A stretch of DNA of 64,000 bases. Source: Ricinus communis (Eukaryota; Streptophyta; Magnoliopsida; Malpighiales; Euphorbiaceae). Under the pieces are notes generated by a model that worked only from the letters and a program-made list of their open reading frames with translations, searched no databases and was not told where the DNA came from. The stretch covers positions 21,662,888 through 21,726,887 of the forward strand of contig NC_063260.1 in assembly GCF_019578655.1 (NCBI RefSeq). The letters run 5' to 3'. Positions 48,415 to 58,764 of this stretch are shown here, piece after piece. The position numbers and the translations under genes are program-made. How positions within the stretch are numbered: position 1 is the stretch's first letter; every line of letters begins with the position of its first letter.

Positions 48415-49656
48415 TTTTTGAACACAAGGCAATACAATTGGATTAAAAAGGGCCTCAGCTACCTAAAATCAAAACATTGCGAGCTGCATATTACAAGATC
48501 TGCTAGTGAAATAAAATAAAATTTTATCTAAAAAAGAGTAAAGTTTTTCAATGTATGCAAAAATAACCGCAAAACTCAATCGGAGGAGAACATGCCCATT
48601 CATAACTTGGATAACAGGCAGAGTATCTCCCTCAAAAACCACTTTGTTTTAACCTTTTCCGACTGCCCAGGACACAACATGTTTGAGGGCAGACTTTCCA
48701 TCATAAAAGGCAATGGCATGAGACCAACACGATTCGCATGAGAGTTAAGAAAATTTTGCTCAACATCAAATGCTACCGCTCCATAACTACCCAGATTGTT
48801 CCTCTTGTTCAGACCAGCATCAAAGTTGATTTTGACTTCACCCATAAGGAGATGAGGAGCTGACAATTTCTCTTCAGAGATGCTGTTATGAAGAATGGGA
48901 TAGTTGCTTAGAGAATCAAATTCTAGAGAATTATTAATGGCTTTCTAAACAACATCCTTAATGTATCAAGGCGTATTGTTGAAGACCATATCGTTCCCTT
49001 AAGGACTCTATCTAGACGAGAGCAAGGCTTAGTCATAACTCTCCTTAGTTGCTTAGCCAGAAGAGCCATGTTAAACCCATGAAGGTCCTTAAAACCCATG
49101 CCCCCCTCAAGCTTGCTTTTGTACAAATTTTTCTAGGAGGTCCAGTGTACCTTTTACTTATTATTTTTTGACCCCACCAAAAATTAGAGAATATGCTATC
49201 AAGCTCATTACAGAGAAAGAGGGGGAGCTTGAAATAACTCATAAAATAGAATATGCTATAGAAAACAAACTTTCTTTCCAATCAACAACTTTCCAAGCCG
49301 CTCTCATCTTCAAATTATTAAAGGTTTGCCTCTTAGAGCGATTAACAATAGCAGGCAACCCTAAGTACTTGTCTTGCGTCCCCATGTGAGTAACATTCAA
49401 CAGGTTAGCAAGGCTTCTTCTTTCAGCTAGGGAAGTGTTTGACCGAAAAACCATCGTCGACTTATCAAAGTTAATAGCTTGACCACTAACATTGTCGTAA
49501 TTCTCCAAGATTTTGAGAAGTTTGCCAATAGAAGAAGATGATGCAGGACAGAAGAAAAGACAACAAATAGCAGGTGATTAATAGGAGGAGACAATCTTGA
49601 GATCTTAATTCTAGGAAGGCCACTAGAGAGGGTAAAGTTACATTGATGAACAAGCC
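48415..49656 (-). mobile_element. LINE (L1-type non-LTR retrotransposon) remnant, 3' part
   Basis: Read on the minus strand this holds, in order, the late reverse transcriptase domain (SGQAINFDKSTMVF, KYLGLPAIVNRSK, KLEGGMGFKDLHGFNMALLA) and a terminal RNase H-like domain (VKINFDAGLNKRNNLGSYGA), spread over several frames with stops and frameshifts. The conserved block that should carry the catalytic FADD box near 49559-49580 has a small deletion that removes both Asp residues. A short A run at the low-coordinate end is the 3' tail. The element is dead and was later split by copia-B at 49656. Confidence 0.85.
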
Positions 49657-50005
49657 TATTAAGGATACTACTGTGTACATACCAAAACCAAAGCAAGTTA
49701 GCAATATTCAACAGTCAAAGACTGTTAGTAAGGACTAACAGTCTTTGACTGTTGGACAAGGCCTCAGCTACTCTAATCATCATAGGCCGAAAATGAGGAA
49801 AAAGGAGCAACCCCTCTCCCCTAGGGAAGAAGGGTCACTTTCACCTTTTCCTAACTAGAAAGGAATGTTCAAATGTAACAGAAATAGCAATAGGACCGTT
49901 GCAATTTCAATTGTGTATATAACATGAGTCTTAATCCTCATGTAATCTCAGAATACATATGTATAGCATCACAGATCAATAAATCCAATATCTTACAAAC
50001 TTTCA
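49657..50005 (+). repeat. 5' LTR of copia-B
   Basis: 349 bp. The first bases TATTAAGG correspond to TGTTGAGG in the 3' LTR, so even the terminal TG is mutated. It ends CAAACTTTCA. By hand alignment about 26 positions differ from the 3' LTR (roughly 92-93% identity), which suggests an old insertion. It contains the perfect palindrome at 49709-49754 and TATA-like GTGTATATAAC. Confidence 0.93.
49709..49754. repeat. Perfect 21-bp stem, 4-nt loop palindrome in the copia-B LTR
   Basis: Arms 49709-49729 and 49734-49754 are perfect inverted copies around the loop AAGG. Each arm is itself partly palindromic (CAGTCAAAGACTG), and each carries a W-box core TTGACT in opposite orientation. The corresponding part of the 3' LTR has lost perfect pairing by several substitutions. 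Confidence 0.9.
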
Positions 50006-50078
50006 CATGGTATCAGAGCAGGTTTAATCCTGTCTTCCTTTACCAAATCAAACCAACACAGAAGCAATTTCAACTGCT

Positions 50079-51968
50079 ATGTCTCACACATATATCATAA
50101 AATTGACCAACATTATGCTAAAATGCAATCAAAATTATTTTGAATGGTTGAGATCAGTCTACATCAGCCGAAGTGGCAGAAAAAAATTGGGGTTCATCAC
50201 AGGGATTCGTAGCAGACCTCAACCAACCAATCCAAGACAGCCATCAAAGGAAGAATTTGAGGCAATTGAGGAGTGGCAGACGACAGACCATTTGGTCATG
50301 TAGCTGCTCACTAACACAATAGAGCCTCAGATAGCACGTTTGTGCATGCTATTGGAATTCTCACAGGCAATATGGAGTAAAGTTAAAGGCCTTTACGGCC
50401 ATGAGCAGAACTATGCTCACATTTTCAATCTAAAATAGGAATTAGCCAAAATAAAGCAAGGAACACAGTCAAGCACAAGCTACGCAACAGAAATCCTTAC
50501 CAAATGGGAAGAATTGTAAAGCTACCTTCCCTCTGCGAATGATCCAGAAGAATTAAGGAAAAGATCTCAACAAGACCTCGTTTACACGTACCTCGGCGGG
50601 TTGGACACAAGTTATAAGGCCATTCGATCCTAAATCCTTATGTTAAGCCAACTCTTGATGCAACCAAGGATGCATCTAAGTCAACTAGCATGGATCCACT
50701 AGCCTATGGAGGACCGATGACACGAGCAAGGAGTAAAAGGTTCAAGCAAGCCTTAAATTCTTACTTGGAGCATGTTTTGAAGATGGCTAATGATGGTGCT
50801 TTTAATGAAGATAACAACACCTTGAAGATAGTGACATTAATTGCTATTAATGAAGCTTAAACTTCTGGTCATGGAACAAGGTCAAGGTCAAAGATCAAGG
50901 ATCAAAATCAACAGGCTTTCCTAGGGTTTCTAGAAGCATTGGGCCGCGCATTAGGGTTTCTAGAAGCATTGAAGGTCTCACTTTAACCCTAGGGCGGCCA
51001 CCACTTATGCTTAGAGAAGGAGGCGGTACCGCATTAGAAGTCTTTTAGGGTTTGATTCTTTATTGCTTATCTCTTAGTCCTTTTAGGGTTAGAATCATTT
51101 CAAGACTCTATAAATAGAGCTATGTATTTGTTAAAGGACATAAGATCAATATACATTTCGAATGAAGTTTTATTTGAGTTATTAACTCTTATTCCTTAAG
51201 GTGTTCCTTATTGAATTTCTTGAGATTAAATTAACTTGTTTGATTTAGTTTCACATCTACATGTTTGATCAATCAATTAACTTTTTATTAGTTTCTTGAG
51301 TTGTTTGAACATTCTTCATCTATTTATAACTAAAGGGCTTAGTAGTTCTATTGCTAAGTTTGTTAGTTCCATAATCAATTGCAAACTTTCAAGTTAGATC
51401 TTGGGGCGACAAATTCGAACTTATTGGTAAGGGTGCTTCCTCTTAAATAGGGAGAGCGTTTATCAGTTTGATTTTCTCACCATTACTTATCTTGGTGTTT
51501 GAATGTATCCGGTTTGAGTTCTTATCAACTCTCCCCAATAGATGCTGTCATAGCCACCATCCAATAAGAGGAGACCAGACGAGCAATTATGGCTGGATCG
51601 AGTGGCGTTGATAGCTCAAAAAACATAGCATACCTCGCCAATCCTTCACAGCTTCGAGAGACCAGTCGAGCGAGAGGAGCACCCGTAAGCATCGAGAGGT
51701 GCGACCACTGCGAAAGGCAGGGGCACATTGAGGAACGCTGCTGGCACCTCCATCCCAGCCTTCGGCCAAGTCTCAGCAGAAGTGAGAGAGGAAGGAACGA
51801 GAGAAGAGAAGAGAAGAAGAGGTTTGGCGACCATAGTGAGAGAATCGGGTTTGGCGGCCTTGGGGTCATGAACCCTAAGAATAGCGAAGAAATAAGAGAA
51901 TCGGGTTGTGAGAGTAACGAGTTGGTGTATTTTAACCTACACCGATCCGACTTGATCGACCCGACCTG
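50079..51968 (+). pseudogene. copia-B gag, broken and interrupted
   Basis: It opens at the ATG at 50079 and follows the same gag frame as copia-A, with stops (for example at 50301) and frameshifts. After the segment matching DLVYTYLGGLD the frame is interrupted by foreign sequence (50646-51524). It resumes at about 51525 and reaches the zinc knuckle CDHCERQGHIEERC near 51700-51741. It is non-functional. Confidence 0.85.
50646..51524 (+). mobile_element. Insertion with Ty3/gypsy-like tail and LTR-like sequence
   Basis: About 0.88 kb without counterpart in copia-A. It starts in an open frame ending at 50860 that carries PMTRARSKRFKQALN, a motif typical of the tail of plant Ty3/gypsy polyproteins. 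Untranslated sequence follows with a good TATA element (TATAAATA, 51109-51116), as in an LTR. The junction pentamers TGTTA (50641-50645) and TCTTA (51520-51524) resemble a decayed target-site duplication. No matching 5' LTR is present, so this is a fragment or a non-autonomous derivative. The exact ends are uncertain. Confidence 0.55.
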
Positions 51969-52260
51969 ACTCGAAAATAGTGAACCGACCTAACCCGACT
52001 CCTTTGAATCGACTCGACCCGGCTCCTTTGAACTGACCCGATCCTGCTATTATCCGACTCGACCCGAAAATAGTGACCCAAGTCCGGCTCACTCCGCTCA
52101 ACATACTCGATCCGAATCCAACTTTCGCTCGAGTCCTATTGAACAATCTCAACTTAGAGACCTAATTTTCCAACTTCAGTCGATTATTCAGCTCTAGGAA
52201 ACCCGTAGGTCAGGTTCGGTTTCTAAAAATTATAAACCATTAAATGCTTCTCAAAATTGG

Positions 52261-53650
52261 ATTATTAACTCTGGAGCAACGAATCATATGACTTGGGATG
52301 CAACAAAATTACACAATTTTGTTCCTTCCCATTCTTAACATGTGACTGTTGTCAATGATAATAAAGCTAAAATTTCTAGTTTTGGCTCCTCTTAAATATT
52401 GCATAAAAATATTCCTAATATTCTTTTATTGCCCGAGTTTAAATCCAATTTATTATCTGATGGCAAAATTACTAAGACTCTTAATTGTAATGTTATTTTC
52501 TCACCTTCTGAAGTGTTGTTTCAGGATCGCACTACAGGGAAGATGATTAATGAGGGTCGGTTTGAACACGGTCCGTATTACCTTACCAACCCCCCCAACC
52601 AGTGTTTTGTCTCGACCAACCCTGTTAGTCAACAAATGTTGCTTCATAGACATTTAGGTCATCCGTCCGATAGAGTCGTACGTCAGTTATTTTGTTTAAA
52701 AATGAACTCTACTTGTTGTGATATTTGCAAATTTGCTAAGCACACTAGCTTGCCTTTTCCTGTATCTTTCACTATCTTTTAAAATATGTTTGATTTAATT
52801 CATTCCAACGTTTGGGGACCCGCTCCCGTCACTTTATACAATCATTTCTGCTATTTTGTCACCTTCATTGATGACCACTCTCGTACTACTTGGGTGTATT
52901 TGCTCAAGAGCAAAAATGAAGTTTTTACCTGCTTTCAAAACTTTTGTAATTTTATCCAAAACCAGTACAAAGCAAAAATTAAAATTTTTCGCTCAGATAA
53001 TGGCACTGAATATGTAAACAAAAATTTTTGGATTTTTTCTCCACTTACGGAATTTTACACCAAACCATTTGTATTTACACTTCGGAACAAAATGGGGTCT
53101 CTGAATGCAAAAATCGTCATCTTCTTGAAGTCACTTGATCTTTGCTTTTTCAAAATCATGTTCCCCAGATCTTTTGGTCTGAGGCCCACCTCACCGCTGC
53201 GTACCTCATCAATCGATTACCTAGCCCTAGACTCAGAAATCGCAGTCCGCTAGAAATCCTTAAAGGTTGAAAATTAGACTTAGGACACATTCGCATTTTT
53301 GGGTGTACCGCTTTTATCCACATTAGGCGTCATCATAAACTTGATAGTAGTTCTGTCAAAACTGTTTTCTTCAGGTACTCCTCTGAAAAGAAAGGGTATA
53401 AATGTTATGACCCTTCTAGCCACAAGTCCTATATCTCCCGCGATGTGTCATTTGATGAATGTTCCCCCTACTTCACTTCCCATCTCAATCATGGACCCTC
53501 TACTATATTATTTCCGGATAACTCTCATTTTTTTGACAGCACACTCCAAGACACTGTACTGATCATGAGCACATCTACGAGGATACCACCGAGGCATCTC
53601 CTTCAGGGGGAGAGAATGTGCCACAAGGAGAAGCAATTGCCTTACGATGA
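52261..53650 (+). pseudogene. copia-B protease and integrase, broken
   Basis: The protease signature reads NSGAT (52267-52281): the catalytic Asp is replaced by Asn. The integrase zinc region (HRHLGHPS...CDICKFAKH), LIHSNVWGP, FIDDHSRTTW and FRSDNGTEY follow. Several stops (for example just before 52786) and frameshifts near 53030-53100 break it. The C-terminal GHIRIFGC region is recognisable near 53287. Confidence 0.85.
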
Positions 53651-53692
53651 TTCTCTCGGCTAATAAGACCTCCTACCAGGCTAAGGGACTAT

Positions 53693-54820
53693 GTGTCCCA
53701 CAAGGTGTCGTATCCAATCCAACACTTCATTAATTATACTTCTGTATCAAATCAGTACAAGGCATACCTAAAAAATCTCACAACACACACTGAGCCCTCT
53801 TCCTTCTACGAAGCTAACACTAATCCCAATTGGTGTAAAGCCGTGAAGGAAGAGCTACATGCCTTAGAAAAAAATGACACCTGGGACATTATCACCTTGC
53901 CTTAAAATAAGAAACCTGTAGGGTGTAAATGGGTGTATAAGATTAAGTATAAATGTGATGGCACCATTGAAAGATACAAGGCTAGGTTAGTTGCCAAGGG
54001 ATTTACTCAGACCTATGGGGTAGACTATCACGAAACCTTTACTCCTGTAGCAAAAATGAGTACGGTTCGCATATTATTATCTATTGCTATTAATTCAGGT
54101 TGGTACTTGTCCCAAATGGACGTAAAGAATGTCTTTCTCTTAGGGTCTTTAGATGAAGAAGTCTATATGACTCTTCCTCTAGGACACAAGGATTCCTTAA
54201 ACCATTCCCCGGTATGTAAGTTGAAAAAGGCTATATATGGATTAAAGCAATCCCCAAAAACGTGGTATGCCAAGCTAAGTCATTTCTTGTTAAAAATCAA
54301 TTTCATAAATGTGTTTCGGATTCGTCTATGTTTGCCAAACACACACACACACATCCACCATTATTATTCTTGTTTATGTTGACGACATAATTATAACTGG
54401 TAATAGTAATGAAGAAATTGAAGAAGTGAAGCTAAAACTTAAAGAAAAATTTGATTTCAAAGATCTAGGTCAGTTATCATACTTTCTGGGGATAGAAATT
54501 GCAAAATCTCATAAAGGCTTATTTTTGTCCCAAAGAAAATATACTCTTGACCTATTAAAAGAAATAGAAAAGTTAGGAGTAAAATCGGTAAATACTCAAA
54601 TGGAGACTAAAACCAAACTAAATTTGGAAGATGGGGAACCTATAGATAATATAGGAAGTTATCAGCGTCTAGTAGGAAAGCTGATATATTTAACTGTCAC
54701 TAGACCTGATATATCCTATGCTGTAAGTATGGTAAGCCAGTTTATCCATGCTCCTCGCTCCTGTCAACTGGACGCCATCGATAGAATCCTCAAATACCTT
54801 AAGAGTTCTCCAGGCCAAGG
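53693..54820 (+). pseudogene. copia-B reverse transcriptase, frameshifted and interrupted
   Basis: The polymerase motifs [12 protein letters not shown] and AIYGLKQSP and the YVDD box (54375-54386) are present in two frames. The shift lies next to an AC dinucleotide expansion at about 54337-54353, where copia-A has a plain coding segment. The frame is cut at RNase H by the 2,968-bp insertion at 54821. Confidence 0.88.
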
Positions 54821-57788
54821 TGTCACGACCCCACCCGTGGGCCCGTGACCGGCACTAGGGAATGGGTAGGCGTAAGGCCACCGAAACCCGTAGTAAGCCT
54901 GACACTCACTGACTTAAACAAATCTCATCTCAAATTAATATTATTAAAGCCACAATTTATCTTAACAGCTACATTCTACATAAATACTTGATGCGCGGAA
55001 AAACTAGGGCGAGACTGGAAACTCGGAAAATTTACAACTGATACATCTACTATTACTACTCATGCGGAGAATCTAAGATTTACCAATTTACATACCAAAT
55101 CAAATACATCACCCGATGATGAAGGAGTTCTTGAATAAGAGTCGCGAGAGGACTAACAGTCACGAATCTGAAAAACAGTACAAATGAGACTGTCAGTCTC
55201 GAGAGTGAGTTAAAATCAAATAATCTGGGAACTATTGCATTTTTCTCAGAAAACATAGATTGTTCAAATCAGTATATCAAACCATGCACATAAATACCAA
55301 TCATACCATAATCATACCCTATTACTTTCTTCACAGAAAATGTTAATCATTCGAATCAATATATCAACCATGCACGTAAATACAATCCATATTATAATCA
55401 TACCATAATAAATAAATAAATGAATAAATAAAAATATATTTTTACTTTTACGGGACAAGTGGCTCAGTAGAACCCTAACCCCAAATTCTAACAGCCATTT
55501 TGGCTCTCTTAATCCAATAAGACTGGCGCCCAGAGAGCAATGCTCGACCAGGGACCTTACCTCCAGTCTGAACACTTGAATTCCAAATAAGCCGGCGCCC
55601 AGAGAGCAATGCTCAACCAGGGACCTTACCTCCAGCAATTTACTCAAATCAGCCCAGAGAGCCATGCTCGACCAGGGCAAACCCATGAAAATCTTATTAC
55701 ATGTCCATGATCATTACCGGTGTAACCCATCAAAGTGGCATGTTCTACAAGCCACGTTTCCCAAGACACAATCATCCATTTAATAAATATCATTGTATAA
55801 TGAAGTCATTCAACCATATCAAATTAATGATTAACAATTAAGAGTAAAACATCAAAATTTCGGTGGAAAATCGATAATATTTGGAATTATTATAACATTA
55901 CTATAATAATACTCATACTATCTTCAATAATTAATAATCCAGTAAAATTAATTACGTTGAGATATTAGTAACCATATTAAACATAAACTTCCAAAATAGC
56001 ATATTAAAATCAGACTTAGCAATAGTGCAATGATTAAATGACTTTAACTCACAGGTTTGGCGACCTCCTAGCTCTGCTCCGGTGCCTCGGTAGGAGCGAG
56101 CCGAACAAACGGACAATCTAGTCACGGAAAATAATTTATCAAAACGCTGAAACAATCGATCATTAATCCTAGGTCTAGACTCCTAGGACTGACTGTCTAA
56201 GAATCTCGACTCGGGAGAATTCTACCGAAAATCCGGCAGAACCTCCCTTACAACACGAACATTACCCCCCGTAAAAACGGGTCCAGGACCTGCCAGAAAA
56301 ACACTCCAAATATCCAACAATTTAAACAACGGGAGTCGGGTCCCCAAACTTCACTATTTCCCGACTCCGCCACACAGCACAAAATACGAGGCAGGCAAAC
56401 TGACAGACAATTATTTTTGACTCACAAATATCATCAAATACTCAATACCATCCAATAGACACAATTAAACCAAGAATTTATAAAATTAACGGGCCAAAGA
56501 AAATTACCGAGACGCTCGATCGCTCGGTCGACTCGCCTCCGGCCGCCGGAGTCCGATCGACGATCCGAACACACCATCGGACTCACAACGACGCGCTGAA
56601 GACGATCCTTGCTTCCGATTTTTCGATCTGACACCCGATCATCCGGAGAGATTTGCGGACGATCTCGACCGTCGATTCGCAAACGAAGCCCGATCGCCAC
56701 GAAACCGGTGCCATTTCGAAGCTTGAGCTGAGGAGAGTCGGGATACGTCCTCCGATCTTCCATAGCTCGCCGGAGCTCGCCGGAAAAATCCAAAAACCTC
56801 GGCTGCCTCCATTTTCTCTCTCCACCGGATCTTCCGTTTCCGGCCACCACTGTCGACACCGCCGCCGCCAAAACAAAGCCGAGGCCGAGAGGAGTCGATC
56901 GGCACCAAGATCAGCGACCACCGGCCGGAACGGCGGCAAGGAAGCTTCGTCCATCTTCCTCCTCGCCGCCGCTGACCACGGCCACGCCCGGACAGACGGC
57001 CCGACGCAGCCTCCTTCCTCTGCGCACTCCTCTCTCTCCCCCGACATCTCTCTTCCTCTCTTCTTCTTCCTCGACTTCCATTCCTTTCAATATCGACATT
57101 AGGCCCCCGAACTTTTCCTTATTACAACTTGATCCCTCAACTTTCTTAATTACTTACAATTTCATCCCGCAGAATTCCAATTTAATCCCTAAACTTCTTT
57201 TTAGCCTTTCAATTAAGCCCTTAACTATTTAATTTGGGCCAAATCCGAATTATTGAAAATACATAATTACATAAATACCCCTGACCGACATATTTATTTA
57301 CAAAAATACCAAGCTCACAAATTTCCATTAAAACCCCATAAAAAATAACATTATACTTTCAATCCTTATTCCAAAATAAATTTCCAATTAAATCCTACAC
57401 ACAATTAAATTAAATTAAATAATCAATTTCCAACTTAAAATTTAATACTATTAATCAATTATAATACAAATTTTTCCAAAATTCTTTTATAAACATCCTT
57501 TACAATTCTACCATAATTTTCCAATATATAATTTTACTTATATAAATATGCATTTGAAAAAAAAAAATTTGAATAACCAAAATATAATCATTTCTCAAAT
57601 AGTTTACTTAATTAACTCCTTAAAAATCAAACTAATTGGATATGGAAAATAACTCATTTATTTATCTAACATGAACATTCAAAATTTGTATTTAAATCAT
57701 TCCAATTAAACCGAATAAAAATAAAGCTAAAATTAACTTAAATAAAAACTCATTATTAAATATATATAAAAAAATTCCGGGTGTTACA
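54821..57788. mobile_element. LTR-type element of 2,968 bp (large solo LTR or non-autonomous element)
   Basis: It begins TGTCACGACC and ends GGGTGTTACA and is flanked by exact CAAGG duplications (54816-54820 and 57789-57793) inside copia-B RNase H. The TG...CA ends and 5-bp duplication are those of an LTR retrotransposon, but no gag or pol is present and I see no second LTR inside. A large solo LTR is the simplest reading. It contains a direct repeat block (55525-55680), a markedly GC-rich block (about 56500-57070) and a run of diverged (A/C)TTxAATCCCTxAACTTT-like units (about 57100-57250). Open frames in the GC-rich block occur on both strands and look like a compositional artefact. Confidence 0.85.
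55525..55680. repeat. Three-copy direct repeat inside the 2,968-bp element
   Basis: Units begin GGCGCCCAGAGAGCAATGCT at 55525 and 55594, and a shorter variant GCCCAGAGAGCCATGCTC begins near 55652. Each is followed by (A/C)(A/G)ACCAGGG. The period is 69, then about 55 bases. Confidence 0.9.
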
Positions 57789-57793
57789 CAAGG

Positions 57794-58312
57794 TATTTGG
57801 ATGAAAAATAATAATAATGCTAACACTATTACAAGTTTCTCTGATGCAGATTGGGTAGGAAGTTGTGATAGAAAGTCAACTTCAGGATATTGCACATTCA
57901 TAGGGGGAAACCTAGTGACTTGGAAGAGCAAAAAATAATCAGTCACCGCAAAATCCGGTGCTAAAGCCGAGTACTGTGCCATGGCATCGACAGCTAACAA
58001 GCTTATTTGGATTAAGCAAGTGCTGATTGACATAGGGATAAAATGCAAAGGTCCGATGAAAATGTACTATGATAACCAAGTAGCCAGACACATCGCATCG
58101 AACCCTGTCTTTCACGAAAGGACCAAACATATTGAAGTTGACTGTCACTTCATAAGGGAGAAAGTCTAAACAGGAGAAAATACAACTCCATTCGTCAGAA
58201 GCCACGAACAGTTGGCAGATATCTTCATAAAGGCCCTAGACAAAGCAAGTCATCAAAGGCTCCTCAGCAAGATGGGTTCTATCAACTTATTTGAATCCAT
58301 CTTGAGGGGGAG
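57794..58312 (+). pseudogene. copia-B RNase H, continuation after the insertion
   Basis: The frame picks up right after the CAAGG duplication with the segment containing FSDADWVGSCDRKSTSGYC. It shows an in-frame TAA after WKSKK (the same position as in copia-A), then YYDNQVARHIASNPVFHERT and DIFIKALDK. A stop also lies at about 58167. The polypurine tract GAGGGGGAG ends at 58312. Confidence 0.88.
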
Positions 58313-58660
58313 TGTTGAGGATACTGCTGTATACATACCAAAACCAAAGCAAGTTAGCAATATTCAACAGTCAAATACTGTTAGTAAGGACCAACAGTCT
58401 TTGACTGTTAGACAAGGCCTCAACTACTCTAATCATCATAGGCCGAAAATGAGGAAAAATGAGCAACTCCTCTTCCCTGGGAAGAAGGGTCACTTCCACC
58501 TTTCGCTAGCTAGAAAAGAACTTTGAAATGTAACAGAGATAGCAATAGGACCGTTGCAATTTCAATTGTGTATATAACATGACTCTTAATCCTCATATAA
58601 TCTCAGAATATATATGTATAGCATCACAATTCAATAAATCCAATATCTTACAAACTTTCA
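58313..58660 (+). repeat. 3' LTR of copia-B
   Basis: 348 bp, TGTTGAGGATAC...CAAACTTTCA, directly after the polypurine tract. It is the better-preserved end (TG intact). Confidence 0.94.
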
Positions 58661-58753
58661 AAAAGCCCTTCAACACATAACACAAAGAGAAAAGAAGAGT
58701 GGGTCTCTTTGTTTGAGCCCTCTAACGGGCAAAAAGTACCTTTACGCACTTTC
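58661..58753 (-). mobile_element. LINE remnant, 5'-truncated end separated by copia-B
   Basis: On the minus strand this encodes PVRGLKQRDPLFF and a short following segment, the GLRQGDPLSP-like motif of LINE reverse transcriptase that precedes the part left of copia-B. With the AAGCC duplication removed, the reading continues into the left piece. The 11-bp repeat ATTTTATAATT at 58754-58764 marks the 5' end of the truncated LINE. Confidence 0.8.
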
Positions 58754-58764
58754 ATTTTATAATT

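Larger units (their letters stand above)
49657..58660 (+). mobile_element. Ty1/copia LTR retrotransposon copia-B, with two later insertions
   Basis: The element spans 9.0 kb, of which about 3.85 kb are later insertions (50646-51524 and 54821-57788 plus duplications), leaving a copia element of about 5.15 kb. It has LTRs, a perfect-match primer-binding site TGGTATCAGAGC (50008-50019), gag, protease, integrase, reverse transcriptase, RNase H and a polypurine tract before the 3' LTR. AAGCC precedes the 5' LTR (49652-49656) and recurs at 58663-58667, two bases after the 3' LTR, as the target-site duplication within the LINE. The coding region is heavily broken. It is the same family as copia-A. 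Confidence 0.95.

Noticed and set aside
56434..57102. Four overlapping open frames of 60-154 codons on both strands
   Set aside because: They lie in the GC-rich block of a transposon-derived element, where stop codons are rare by composition. They overlap each other in opposite frames and show no known domain.
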